From positions 1 through 53,853 of the forward strand of contig JASHPA010000117.1 in NCBI GenBank assembly GCA_030038365.1: 53,853 nt of DNA, given 5' to 3'. Position 1 is the stretch's first letter, and every line of letters starts with the position of its first letter. The translations under genes and the position numbers were made by a program. Below the pieces are notes generated by a model. It saw only the letters and a list, made by a program, of their open reading frames with translations, did no database searches and had not been told where the DNA came from. The DNA is from Nitrososphaerales archaeon (GTDB lineage Archaea; Thermoproteota; Nitrososphaeria; Nitrososphaerales; Gagatemarchaeaceae). Positions 8,572 to 17,054 of the stretch are shown here, piece by piece.

Positions 8572-9178
8572 AGTCGGCACGACCCGCCGTTTTGGACCTG
8601 GAGACTGCGACGTGGGCAGGCCGCACACGGTCACCAGTGGCCTTCTTCAGGAAGGAATCGACAGCACCGAGCAGCTCTGACCAGTCGCCCGCCGGAGGCT
8701 CGGCACTCCCCGTCATCTGCTTCCTCCGCTCTCCTTCCTCCTCGAAGAGTCTGAGAGTCCTCACGCCGCCGAAGAGCTCGACCCGGCTGGCTACCAGAGA
8801 GTATTTTCGATACATCGCTTCGGCGAGCTCTCCCTCCCCGCAGATCAGATGATACTGACCGCTCTCCCAGAGCGACCACATGAGCTCTCGTATCGAGGTG
8901 CGCGCCACCCTTGCAGCGTTCTGCGTGTAGAGAAGCGCGACCTTGCTGTAGAGTTGCATCGCCTTTTCGCGAAAACCGATCGTCTCGATGCACGCTGCGG
9001 CGCTTGAAGCCGCGAGGGCTGCCCTGGCGACATGGCCCGAGGCGAGATTCTCCGAAGCATCCTGCAGGTAGAGTTCGGCTGCGGAGCCTAAATCCCCGCG
9101 CTCTTCCAGCCTGATGGCATTGAGCCACGGGTTCTTCTCGTCTGTAATCCTGTCTACCCATGTGGTGGCCTTTTGCAT
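8540..9178 (-). CDS. TPR-like helical protein, first gene of the Pel-like operon
   Basis: A 212-residue, all-helical, soluble protein resembling TPR/SNAP-like repeats: runs such as WLNAIRLEERGDLGSAAELY, an Ala-rich pair of helices, and KAMQLYSKVALLYTQ. It has no signal peptide or membrane helix. It is the promoter-proximal gene and its last 32 bases overlap the PelF-like gene. Bacterial PelE, a partner of the PelDEFG complex, also uses TPRs, so a scaffold role is plausible but unproven. ATG 9178 was chosen because a TATA box lies 28 bases upstream; a longer reading would run into glmS. Confidence 0.72.
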   Translation of the reverse strand: MQKATTWVDRITDEKNPWLNAIRLEERGDLGSAAELYLQDASENLASGHVARAALAASSAAACIETIGFREKAMQLYSKVALLYTQNAARVARTSIRELMWSLWESGQYHLICGEGELAEAMYRKYSLVASRVELFGGVRTLRLFEEEGERRKQMTGSAEPPAGDWSELLGAVDSFLKKATGDRVRPAHVAVSRSKTAGRADYEKNFINQLG

Positions 9179-9200
9179 TCGGTAAACACCCCTCGGGCCG

Positions 9201-9210
9201 GCTTTTATGG
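9201..9210 (-). promoter_or_regulatory. TATA box of the Pel-like operon
   Basis: The minus strand reads CCATAAAAGC, centred 28 bases before ATG 9178. The 124-base gap to glmS is divergent, so both operons could share control. A TTCTA half-site with a following AAGTAG lies at 9238-9248. Confidence 0.5.
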
Positions 9211-9302
9211 CGTTGATAACATTCAGCTGAAGGATTGTTCTAAAGTAGGCCTCTGAAAAACATCTACTCGAACTCTTTAGGCAGTTCGCCAACTGTATCC
9301 GC

Positions 9303-11063
9303 GTGTGTTCTATCATAGGATACCAGGGTACCAGGCGCGCCTCGCCGCTTCTGCTAAACGGGCTCAGGCGCATGGAGTACCGCGGTTATGACAGTGCTGG
9401 CATAGCTACTCTCGACGGAGGCAGAATAAGCGTCCGGAAGGGGGTCGGGAAGGTCACCGAAGTGAACGCAGCGGTCCATCTGGGCGAGATGGGAGGTCAG
9501 CTGGGTGTCGGTCACACGAGGTGGGCGACCCACGGCGGCGTCAGCGAGGTCAATGCTCATCCACATGTCTCGAACTCTGGAGAAATCGCCGTCGTGCACA
9601 ACGGGATCATCGAGAACTTCGCCGAGCTGAAGAGAGAACTCGAGGAGCAGGGATACGTCTTCCGGAGCCAGACAGACACGGAAGTGATAGTGAACCTCCT
9701 CCAGTCGAGCTTCGAGCGGAGCAGGGACCCGCGTGCGTCCGTGCTCTACGTCGTCTCGCGGCTGGAGGGGACCTATTCGTTTGCGGCGATCTTCCCGGAC
9801 GGGACCCTTGCTGCCGCCAGGTTTCGCGAGCCGCTGATAGTAGGTGTCGCAAAGGACGGGTTGTTCGTCTCGAGCGACATCCTGGGGTTCCTCGAGCAGA
9901 CGGACAGGGTGGTCTACATCGACAATCGGCAGTTCGTCGTGATGCGGGGAGGCAGGCTGCTGATAGCGGACTTCGACGGCAGGCTGGTTCACCAAGAGCT
10001 CGTGAGGGTGGCGGACGAAATCCGGGACGCGGACAGGGGCGACTACGTCCATTACACGCTGAAGGAAATATTCGAGCAACCTCGGACTACCGTAAGGACG
10101 GCAGAGAAGGTCGCGCCTTTGGCTGCCGAGGCAGCCAGCATCATAAAGTCGGCCGACCACGTCTACCTGACCGGTAGCGGCAGCAGTTTCCACGCCGCGC
10201 TCGTGGGGAAGTATCTGTTCTCGAAGTTCGGCGGAGTCAGCACTGAGACCATCATTGCGAGCGAGGCGAGGTTCGCCCCGCAGCGGTTCAGCCCGTCCTC
10301 GGTGATGGTAGCGATATCCCAGAGCGGGGAGAGCGCCGACGTCCTCGAGGCGGTGGCGATGGCCAAGGAGGATGGGGCGAGGGTCATTTCAATCGTGAAC
10401 GTCCCCACGTCCTCGCTGGCGAGGATGTCTTCTTTCACCATCAACCTGGCGTGTGGGCCCGAGATAGGGGTCGCCGCCACCAAGAGCTTCACCTCCCAGC
10501 TCGTCGCCTTATACAGCATCGCACAGATCCTCGGAGGGAACGGGTCCGCGCAGTCGTTCGAGCTCGTGGGCAGGCAGATGTCAGAGGTCCTTCAGAATCA
10601 CAGCAAGGTGAGCGCGCTCGCAGAGAGGATGGCCTCGCTCTCCGACGTATACGTCCTGGGCACCGGTGTCCACTACTGCGTCGCCGCGGAAGGGTCCCTG
10701 AAGATCAAGGAACTCGCCTACGTGCACGCGGAGGCCCTCCCGGGCGGGGAGCTAAAGCACGGACCTCTTGCCCTACTAGACTCCAACAGCTTCGTCATCG
10801 TGCTCAATCCCTCCGACCTGACTCACCGGAACCTCGTCGCAGGCGCGCACGAGGTAAGGGCGCGTGGCGCAAAAGTCGTCGGGATATCTGACATACCAAG
10901 CGACACCTACGATTACTGGATAAACATCCCCGGGACGTCGGAGGAGCTCTACCCGCTTCTCGAGGTGATACCCCTGCAGCTCCTAGCCTACCACATGGCC
11001 GTGCGACGGAATGCGAATCCCGACTACCCGAGAAACTTGGCAAAGTCCGTAACAGTTAAGTGA
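9303..11063 (+). CDS. glmS: Glutamine--fructose-6-phosphate aminotransferase
   Basis: A 586-residue protein, close to the usual GlmS length. The N-terminal class II glutaminase begins with catalytic Cys2 (CSIIGYQG), with RWATHGGVSEVNAHPH and the NGIIENF loop. Two SIS sugar-isomerase domains follow (about 270-400 and 440-570), with GSGSSFHAAL, SQSGESADV and the ELKHGPLAL segment near the end. It makes glucosamine-6-phosphate, the entry to UDP-GlcNAc. The start is GTG 9303, directly before the nucleophile Cys. It is divergent from the Pel-like operon, so it likely supplies amino-sugar precursor for that polymer as well as general needs. Confidence 0.96.
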   Translation: MCSIIGYQGTRRASPLLLNGLRRMEYRGYDSAGIATLDGGRISVRKGVGKVTEVNAAVHLGEMGGQLGVGHTRWATHGGVSEVNAHPHVSNSGEIAVVHNGIIENFAELKRELEEQGYVFRSQTDTEVIVNLLQSSFERSRDPRASVLYVVSRLEGTYSFAAIFPDGTLAAARFREPLIVGVAKDGLFVSSDILGFLEQTDRVVYIDNRQFVVMRGGRLLIADFDGRLVHQELVRVADEIRDADRGDYVHYTLKEIFEQPRTTVRTAEKVAPLAAEAASIIKSADHVYLTGSGSSFHAALVGKYLFSKFGGVSTETIIASEARFAPQRFSPSSVMVAISQSGESADVLEAVAMAKEDGARVISIVNVPTSSLARMSSFTINLACGPEIGVAATKSFTSQLVALYSIAQILGGNGSAQSFELVGRQMSEVLQNHSKVSALAERMASLSDVYVLGTGVHYCVAAEGSLKIKELAYVHAEALPGGELKHGPLALLDSNSFVIVLNPSDLTHRNLVAGAHEVRARGAKVVGISDIPSDTYDYWINIPGTSEELYPLLEVIPLQLLAYHMAVRRNANPDYPRNLAKSVTVK

Positions 11064-11114
11064 CATGGAACCGACCTTCAGTCATTTCTTACGCCGTTAT
11101 GTTAGCATAGGGTA

Positions 11115-11381
11115 ATGGGGTCGGAGCCGTCAGTGCCTCGTGGATTGAAGGATATTCTTCCGAGGTTGGACAACGCAGTGAAGACAGTGTCGGTTGGACT
11201 CAAGACTGCTGCACCGAATTATATAGTACGGAGGTGCGGATTCTGCGAGGCTGAAGTCGCGCTCGACGCCGGAGACGTGACGTACGGCGGCGAGTGGTAC
11301 CACGCGGCATGCTGGATCCTGGCAGAACCCGAAATCAGTGGGGCTGGGTGTCGCAGTGTCGCCGTGACCCCCGGCTATTGA
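11115..11381 (+). CDS. Small treble-clef-like zinc protein
   Basis: An 88-residue hypothetical protein. CGFC near residue 42 and WYHAAC near 62 give four potential zinc ligands (C-x2-C and H-x2-C), with GDVTYGGEW between, as in LIM/PARP-like or treble-clef fingers. There is no membrane helix. It lies between glmS and the GvpD-like ATPase on the same strand. A matching plus-strand start ATG is present, but the TATA signal is weak. Function is unknown. Confidence 0.55.
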   Translation: MGSEPSVPRGLKDILPRLDNAVKTVSVGLKTAAPNYIVRRCGFCEAEVALDAGDVTYGGEWYHAACWILAEPEISGAGCRSVAVTPGY

Positions 11382-11399
11382 AGAAACGGCCGTTATTCT

Positions 11400-11407
11400 C
11401 TTATATT
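11400..11407 (+). promoter_or_regulatory. TATA box of the GvpD-like gene
   Basis: CTTATATT is centred 27 bases before ATG 11430. This favours that start over the TTG at 11406, which lies inside the box. Confidence 0.55.
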
Positions 11408-11429
11408 GAAGGCCGAACCGCTGAAGCGA

Positions 11430-12737
11430 ATGAGCGGTGGGTCTCAAGAGTCTCTGCCGGCTGGCTTGTCAGCCGCGCTTCCTCAGGAGCTAGCAGATTT
11501 CCTATCCGCGGGGGGGCGCTCGCTGATGATCAAGGGCGGCGCAGGCACAGGGAAGACTACCCTGTCGCTGGGCCTGATCGGCGTGCTGGCCGCGAGCAGG
11601 AACTTTCTCTACCTGTCGACCAGAGAGTCGCCCTCGCTTTTCCTTAGAGACCATCCCTGGCTTGGCAAGACCCAGGAGCGCGCGAGGAAGGGTGCCGCGA
11701 GGAATCCCGAGGAACAGGTTCTGGCAGGCTTCATCGATGCGAGGCTCGACGAGCCTACGCAGCTTTTCGAACGGGTTACCAGTCAGCTGATGGATGCGAC
11801 GTCCCCTTTGATCATAATCGACACGCTCGACGCCATGCACGACTATATGGGGAGCAAGGTCCTAAAGACCAACGTTAAGGTGCTGCAGACTTGGTGCGAA
11901 AGGGCAGGGGCCAGGGTCGTCGTTACGATAGAGGACCCCGAGTCGACCATCCTCGACTCACTCATGGACGGAATCGTAGTCTTAAGGCAGAAGATCCTGG
12001 AGAACAGACGGCTCAGGCAGATAGAGCTCGTCAAGCTGCTCGGAGCTCGGATAGCCAGGCCCTCATACTTCTTCACACTGAACGGTGGTAGTTTCAGGGC
12101 GTTCTCTGAGACGGCCCGCGACGCGTTCACCATCCCGCCCCGCGGGTCGCACATCACAAGACTCGCGCGGGCCAGGAAGGACCCCGGCTTCCTCCCTACC
12201 GGACACAGCCAGCTGGATGCAGCTCTCGGCGGGGGCTTGCCTGCGGGGGCAGTCTCCGTCCTCGAGCTAGGGGAGGGGGTCGACCCGAGGGTCGCCGCGA
12301 TACTCCTGGCCGACATGGTGGCGGCATCTCCCGAGGAGGGAGGAGTAGTGCTCGGCCCTCTGGGAGACCAGGAGGAGCCGTTCCTTGATAGCTACCTGAA
12401 GCTGCTGCCGGAGACCACAAGGGCCCGGCTCCGGAGCCTCGAGACGGAGGCTGGGTCCGGGGGCCCGGTCCTTGCCATCGTCGATGGGACGGCGGAGGAC
12501 GCGGTAGCAAAGTGTGCCACCGCAGCACGGTCGAGCCGCGGCGCAGCAGTCGTACTCACCAGGGAGGCGGAGCGAAGGCCATCCCTTGTCTCCCGGCTCG
12601 CGACGTCGAGGATGAAGCTTTACCACCTCGCGGGGACGATCATGTTGGCCGCGGAATCTCCCTTCTCGCAGTTCCTCGGCGTTGATGTGATCAACTCGGA
12701 CGGCGTACCTGTGCTTGATATGGAACCTATCGTCTGA
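11430..12737 (+). CDS. GvpD/KaiC-like RecA-superfamily ATPase with degenerate second domain
   Basis: A 435-residue protein. The first RecA-type domain has an intact Walker A (GGAGTGKTT near 33-41), then YLSTRESPSLF and a hydrophobic Walker B strand ending IIIDTLD, which recalls the GvpD P-loop family. A second copy begins LPTGHSQLDAALGGGLPAG, as KaiC-like domains do, but its P-loop reads ELGEGVDPR, lacking the GKT/S. The second half therefore probably cannot hydrolyse ATP. GvpD-like proteins are widespread in archaea outside gas-vesicle loci, and no gas-vesicle gene is seen. A regulatory or signalling role is inferred. Confidence 0.75.
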   Translation: MSGGSQESLPAGLSAALPQELADFLSAGGRSLMIKGGAGTGKTTLSLGLIGVLAASRNFLYLSTRESPSLFLRDHPWLGKTQERARKGAARNPEEQVLAGFIDARLDEPTQLFERVTSQLMDATSPLIIIDTLDAMHDYMGSKVLKTNVKVLQTWCERAGARVVVTIEDPESTILDSLMDGIVVLRQKILENRRLRQIELVKLLGARIARPSYFFTLNGGSFRAFSETARDAFTIPPRGSHITRLARARKDPGFLPTGHSQLDAALGGGLPAGAVSVLELGEGVDPRVAAILLADMVAASPEEGGVVLGPLGDQEEPFLDSYLKLLPETTRARLRSLETEAGSGGPVLAIVDGTAEDAVAKCATAARSSRGAAVVLTREAERRPSLVSRLATSRMKLYHLAGTIMLAAESPFSQFLGVDVINSDGVPVLDMEPIV

Positions 12738-12740
12738 CGG

Positions 12741-13112
12741 CTAACCGGTGATCTTCTCAATCTGGGTGGCGAGCTCTGAGATGGTTATGGGCTTCCTTAG
12801 GAAACCCTCGATCTTCATGTTTGGGAACAGCCTCTTGAACTCGTCCGTGTAGACCTCGAACGCGGTCAGGAAGCAGACTTTAACAGACTCGTCCACCTTC
12901 TTGACCTCCCTGAAGAACTCGAACCCGTTCATCTTGGGCATCCGTATGTCGAGAATGATAAGGTCATACGTACCGGGCTTGTAGTTCGCCAGCGCGTCGA
13001 CGGGGTCGTTGTAGACGTCGACCGTGAAGCCCTTGTGGGCGAGTCCCAGCTTCAACGAGCTCGTGATATCCTTCTCGTCATCCACTATCAGGACCCGAGT
13101 GGCTGGAGCCAT
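12741..13112 (-). CDS. REC-only response regulator
   Basis: A 123-residue stand-alone receiver domain. It has VLIVDDEKD (acidic pair), LIILDIRMPKMNG with phospho-acceptor Asp near 54, FLTAFE (Thr switch) and FLRKPI (conserved Lys). There is no output domain, so it likely passes a signal by protein contact, CheY-style. The stop lies four bases from the convergent GvpD-like gene. Possible partners are the orphan kinase at 18069-19916 or kinases elsewhere. Confidence 0.9.
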   Translation of the reverse strand: MAPATRVLIVDDEKDITSSLKLGLAHKGFTVDVYNDPVDALANYKPGTYDLIILDIRMPKMNGFEFFREVKKVDESVKVCFLTAFEVYTDEFKRLFPNMKIEGFLRKPITISELATQIEKITG

Positions 13113-13176
13113 TGCCGAAGCTGCCGGAGACCCGGGGGTTTTTTAATGGTTGTCTTATGACAGCTGAATCTGACTG

Positions 13177-13812
13177 TCAGGTCTCGACCGTGACCTGGCC
13201 GGTCATCCACGGGTAGTTCTCGTCGAAATAGGAGTAGGTCCCAGGGGTTGTGAAGGTATAGGTGAAGTTCGCCCCAGGAGCAATCTGACCAGAGCTGAAG
13301 GGCTCGACGGGAGAAATCGAGGTCACCGTGTGATAGACGTCGTCGTTGTTTATCCAGGTCACCGTGTTGTTCACGCCGACGAGCACGACCACCGTGTCCG
13401 GGTCATATCCCTCGGAGGCACCGTCGGAAGCTGCCGCTCCGGCCGTGATTGTGACGACCGAGGGAACCGAGGAGTTCGCCGTGCCTTGGGTCGAAGTCAC
13501 CGTCGTGGTCACGGTGGTCGTGCTCGTGACCGTGGAGGTGACCGTACCCTCCGAGCCGGAGCCCATAGTCGTCGTGACGGTGACAGTCTTGGTTGAGGCC
13601 GCTGCGGTCGAAGTGACCGTGACGGTGCCGGTGCCGTCGCCTATGTACGTGACGGTCGACGTCGCGGTGTAAGTCCCTTGGGGACCCGACGCGTTCGCTA
13701 TGATGATGCCCTCCACGAGGACCACCACGATGAGCACAGTAACAATGAAAACCAGGGCGTCGCGAGCCGACAGCGCTCCCGCTCGGCGGCGCTGCCCGAA
13801 CGATGTTTTCAT
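13177..13812 (-). CDS. Membrane-anchored cupredoxin-fold protein lacking the Cys and His copper ligands
   Basis: A 211-residue protein with an N-terminal TM anchor (20-40), a long Thr/Val/Ser-rich linker (about 47-125) and a C-terminal cupredoxin domain. His161 in VYHTV and Met203 match type 1 copper ligands. In the ligand loop (usual form Cys-x2-His-Pro-x-Met) this protein has Asp197, Tyr200, Pro201 and Met203, so Cys and the second His are replaced. It would not bind copper as a blue-copper site and may be structural or bind another ligand. The paralog at 22942-23544 keeps all four ligands. Both face outside the cell. Confidence 0.75.
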   Translation of the reverse strand: MKTSFGQRRRAGALSARDALVFIVTVLIVVVLVEGIIIANASGPQGTYTATSTVTYIGDGTGTVTVTSTAAASTKTVTVTTTMGSGSEGTVTSTVTSTTTVTTTVTSTQGTANSSVPSVVTITAGAAASDGASEGYDPDTVVVLVGVNNTVTWINNDDVYHTVTSISPVEPFSSGQIAPGANFTYTFTTPGTYSYFDENYPWMTGQVTVET

Positions 13813-13880
13813 CAGCGATGTGGGCGCGAGCGGCTTAGCTAGCTACTGGAAGATTGTTCGCTTGACGAAAGACCGCGCCG

Positions 13881-14057
13881 TCAGAGCGTGGGGCCTCCGG
13901 CCGGGAGGTCCGAACCGCCCATAGGGGGCGTCGTACCCTGCTCCAGCTCCTTCTTCTCGCCTGTTTCGTGGATCTTCCGGTGTTTTGCGAGGGCATCGGC
14001 GTCGCGGAACTTTGTGCCGCAGATGTCGCATTCGTATGTCGCAAGCTGGTTTTCCAT
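13881..14057 (-). CDS. Single C2H2 zinc-finger small protein
   Basis: A 58-residue protein. It has one classical finger, YECDICGTKF then H-x3-H in LAKHRKIH, followed by an acidic, Gly/Pro-rich tail. Such single-finger proteins occur in Thaumarchaeota and related archaea and are presumed nucleic-acid binding. ATG 14057 is preferred; a TTG four codons earlier is possible. A TATA-like GTTAAT lies at about 14077-14082. Confidence 0.7.
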   Translation of the reverse strand: MENQLATYECDICGTKFRDADALAKHRKIHETGEKKELEQGTTPPMGGSDLPAGGPTL

Positions 14058-14203
14058 ATCCGCACACAATCACGCTGCGATTAACTGCGTTGTCACAAAA
14101 TGAAACAACTGCAAGGCTAGGTGGAAAATTAGGGGGCGAGCCTCCAAACCGGTCCCGCGCAGCGACCATGCTCGCGCGCGAGCCCAGACCGCTCTTGTGG
14201 ACT

Positions 14204-15820
14204 TTAACCTGTATAGTTGTAGACGGCCACCAGCGACATGGTCTGGGTTTCAGGCGTTATCTCGTAGTAGGCGGTGTCCGGTCCGTTCTGCCAGTTACTG
14301 AAGGCGTATCCGTTGTACCCGGCAGCCGCCATGAGGTAGGTCGTGCCCGTGTCGAGATAGAAGCTGGCAGGGGTGTATGACACGCCGTAGAGGACTCCGT
14401 CCTGCCATATGGTCACGGAGAAGCCTGTGAGCGAGGCACCCGACGAATCGGTGGCCTGGACCGAGACGGCAGACTGTCCCTCGGGCGGAGGGGAGTCCAC
14501 GCTCCTGTAGACGGCGACCAGATCGGTGTCCTTCGTGAGGAAGACGCTTATGGTCCTGGAGGTAGATCCGTCGCTCCAATGGTCGAAGACGTATGACCCG
14601 TAATCGTAGGCGGTGATGGTATACGTGGTTGATGCGTCGAGTCCGGTGAAGGTGTAGGGCGTCGAACCGTTTTGTATCGTGTTGTGTCCCTGAGAGACGG
14701 TGATGTAGTATCCGTTGAGATCGTGGCCTGAGGTGTCCTGCGCGCTGACCGAGAGCGAGATGGTCTTGGGGGCGGCGCTTCCGAACGTGTAGACGTCGCC
14801 CCCGTAGACCTGCTCCAGGGGGGTCGCAGCGACCTCCGACGAGGCGGACATGGACGACGAGTCATAGACCTTCACATAGCCTGCGAGCGGGAAGGTGTAC
14901 TCGCCGACGCCGAGTAACGCCGAACCGTGAGAAACCGGCGCGGTAGCATAGACCTGGCCGGTCTGATTGACCAGGGCCACTGTCGTCGCGCTCGAGGGGA
15001 TGTCCGTGACGGCGATTGTGTTGTTCAGTGTGGCGTAGAAGTCCTGGTACCCTCCGTACAGGATCTGGCCCGCATACTCCGATTCTTCCTCGACGAAGAA
15101 GTTGTATGGACCAGGCATGCCGAGGCTGCTGGTGTTCGACGAATAGACCTCTTGGTGGTCCAGGTAGACCGCGATGGAGTTCTGACCGTTGGTCGTGAGG
15201 GTGCAATCCTCGGTGAGCGGCTGGTCGGAGGCGGTGTCCACCCAGAGCGGGTCGATCACCACATCCTGCAGCTGCGTACCATAACCGTGCACCACTCCCC
15301 AGGTCGTCCCGCTAGGTGTCGTGATGGCCAAGCAGGTAAGATAGTTGATCAGCTCGTTGGTGGACTGCATGTACAGTCCAGTATCGTAATATCCGGACAC
15401 CTCGCCTGTCGAGACCGTCAGAACAGCATGAACCAGGTCGGCGTAGGTGGGCGGCGTAACGGCATAGAACCCTGACCACTCGCCGGAGTCCGGCGCTACG
15501 ATGCCGATGTTCAGCTTGTCCGCGCTCTCGTAGAAACTGTAATACGAACTGGAGTTCGCGGTGCCTCCGTAGGACCAGTAGCTCCCGTTCGCCTGCAGCT
15601 GCTGCTGCGTCGCGTAGCCGTTCAGCGGATCCGATGCAACGAGCCCGGACTGCGCCTTGTTGAGCACCAAGGTCTTGCCAGCCGTGCTGGTGTTGGTACC
15701 GGTTGTGCCCGTTTCGGTCGTGGACGCGCCAGGCACGTGGACTGACAAGATCTCCACCGACGCGAGGACCGAGACGGCGAGAACGACAATGACGATGACA
15801 GAAAAAAACAGGTTCTTCAA
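14204..15820 (-). CDS. Secreted protein with two C-terminal InlB-like repeats
   Basis: A 538-residue protein with an N-terminal membrane segment (4-25) and a Thr-rich spacer. A central domain (about 50-330) is rich in Ser, Tyr and Gly, with strands typical of a beta-sandwich, and resembles lectin/glucanase-like folds. Two divergent InlB-type repeats follow, with FDHWSDGSTS and FSNWQNGPDT turns near 415 and 515. The repeats match those of the spherulin-4 and propeller proteins here, so it probably belongs to the same surface layer or matrix. The start is TTG 15820 with no in-frame ATG nearby. The function of the central domain is not recognised. Confidence 0.68.
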   Translation of the reverse strand: MKNLFFSVIVIVVLAVSVLASVEILSVHVPGASTTETGTTGTNTSTAGKTLVLNKAQSGLVASDPLNGYATQQQLQANGSYWSYGGTANSSSYYSFYESADKLNIGIVAPDSGEWSGFYAVTPPTYADLVHAVLTVSTGEVSGYYDTGLYMQSTNELINYLTCLAITTPSGTTWGVVHGYGTQLQDVVIDPLWVDTASDQPLTEDCTLTTNGQNSIAVYLDHQEVYSSNTSSLGMPGPYNFFVEEESEYAGQILYGGYQDFYATLNNTIAVTDIPSSATTVALVNQTGQVYATAPVSHGSALLGVGEYTFPLAGYVKVYDSSSMSASSEVAATPLEQVYGGDVYTFGSAAPKTISLSVSAQDTSGHDLNGYYITVSQGHNTIQNGSTPYTFTGLDASTTYTITAYDYGSYVFDHWSDGSTSRTISVFLTKDTDLVAVYRSVDSPPPEGQSAVSVQATDSSGASLTGFSVTIWQDGVLYGVSYTPASFYLDTGTTYLMAAAGYNGYAFSNWQNGPDTAYYEITPETQTMSLVAVYNYTG

Positions 15821-15900
15821 CGGGCCCAGCTACCCGGCGAAACACAACTGCATTTGCGTGGAATCTCCTGAAAGAATCGTCGCGCGGGGCCTTGGTCGCA

Positions 15901-16224
15901 CTATGCGCGAATGAGCGAGGCTCCGCTCTCGACCTCGAATATCTCGAGCAACTCTGAGTAGATGTGCATGAACCTGTTGCCCTTCTCGGTAGTCTTGTAC
16001 AGCGTGCGACCAGACTCGTTCTCCATCGCCTCCGCGAGACCGAACCTGAGTATCACGTCGAGGTAATCCTGTACCTGCTTAGAGTTCAAGTTGCACTTGT
16101 ACATTATGTGCGTCTTCATAGTCCAACTGATGCAGACGTGCAGCACCATGTTTATGATGTCGAGCGATTCCCTGTTACCCGAACCCATCATCTTCCTGTC
16201 CCGCGTGGGCATCGCTCGCATCAT
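15901..16224 (-). CDS. Winged-helix regulator, HTH_45-like
   Basis: A 107-residue protein with the pattern of the gene at 1393-1683: MKTHIMYKCNLNSKQVQDYL (recognition helix), LDVILRFGLA and YKTTEKGNRFM (wing), then a short tail. Start ATG 16224 or 16221 lies just past the PIG-L stop, so the two genes are probably co-transcribed. It is a small DNA-binding regulator by family; the target is unknown. Confidence 0.75.
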   Translation of the reverse strand: MMRAMPTRDRKMMGSGNRESLDIINMVLHVCISWTMKTHIMYKCNLNSKQVQDYLDVILRFGLAEAMENESGRTLYKTTEKGNRFMHIYSELLEIFEVESGASLIRA

Positions 16225-16229
16225 GTCTT

Positions 16230-16970
16230 TCAGCCCAACCTCGTACCGTCCAGCTTTTTCTGCTGTATGAGAGCTTCCAATTCTTCCGGTGTCTGAACCT
16301 TCGAGCTGTCTGGGAGAGCGCGTACCCTGTCGCGCGGCACCTTCAGGAGCTTGAATTCGTTGTCCAGGCACATCTTCAGTGTGTCGAAAGCCTCGACATA
16401 GTTTATCGACGTGTTTAGCCTGCTCTGCAGGGCGCGGAACTCCGCCAGTGATTTTATCGCGTTCGCCTTGACATAGAGCTTGCTCCGCTGTGACCAGTAG
16501 ATCCTGATGAGCTCTATCTTGTCATCAATCACGTCGGAGATGTCGAAGTAGACCTTGGGGTCGAAGTTCCTCGTCAGGGGAATCTCGTAGGCGAGTATGT
16601 TCGAACCGAAACGCGCAGCCTCCTGCGTCGCAATCGACACCGCCCGGTGGTCGTGATGGATGTCCCCGTGGAAGTGGGTCATGATTATCTCGGGGTCTAC
16701 TTTGTTGATGTAAGACTCGAGGAAGTTGATTAGCTCGTTATCCACCTTCAGCTTCGTATCCTGAAAGTCTCCTATCATAACGTCCTTCGCCCCGACGAAC
16801 TTGGCGGACCGGAACAGCTCCTGCGTCCTCTCGTTTGGATCCCCGGAGGCAGCTCCCCTGGTTACAGTGCACATATGCACCTGGTGGCCTGCTCGGGCAA
16901 CTCTGATGAGCATGCCGCCACAACCAAGTTCAATGTCATCCGGATGCGCCCCTATGGCAAGCACTTTCAC
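16230..16970 (-). CDS. PIG-L/LmbE-family N-acetylglucosaminyl deacetylase-like protein
   Basis: A 246-residue protein. AHPDDIELGCGG (His9, Asp11, Asp12) and HFHGDIHHDH (about 99-108) are the zinc and catalytic motifs of the LmbE/PIG-L fold, which removes acetyl groups from GlcNAc-containing substrates. GTG 16970 is preferred: it gives the family start MKVLAIGAHPDD and lies 25 bases after a GATATATC box (16992-16999). It is followed by a winged-helix gene and preceded by a WbqC-like gene. A role in deacetylating an amino-sugar polymer or its precursor is plausible given the nearby Pel-like cluster. Small-molecule deacetylases share the fold. Confidence 0.87.
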   Translation of the reverse strand: MKVLAIGAHPDDIELGCGGMLIRVARAGHQVHMCTVTRGAASGDPNERTQELFRSAKFVGAKDVMIGDFQDTKLKVDNELINFLESYINKVDPEIIMTHFHGDIHHDHRAVSIATQEAARFGSNILAYEIPLTRNFDPKVYFDISDVIDDKIELIRIYWSQRSKLYVKANAIKSLAEFRALQSRLNTSINYVEAFDTLKMCLDNEFKLLKVPRDRVRALPDSSKVQTPEELEALIQQKKLDGTRLG

Positions 16971-17054
16971 GTTTGGCACAAATGGTTCGGGCGATATATC
17001 GCTGCACGAGGATTTTTCACTATCAAAACGAGAAAGGCAGCCTACACGGGCGCA

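Noticed and set aside
9179-9373. Extended N terminus of the TPR protein to 9373
   Set aside because: It would overlap glmS and lies upstream of the TATA box that fits ATG 9178.
9354-10193. 279-residue open frame antisense to glmS
   Set aside because: glmS is unmistakable here; the antisense product has no recognisable segment.
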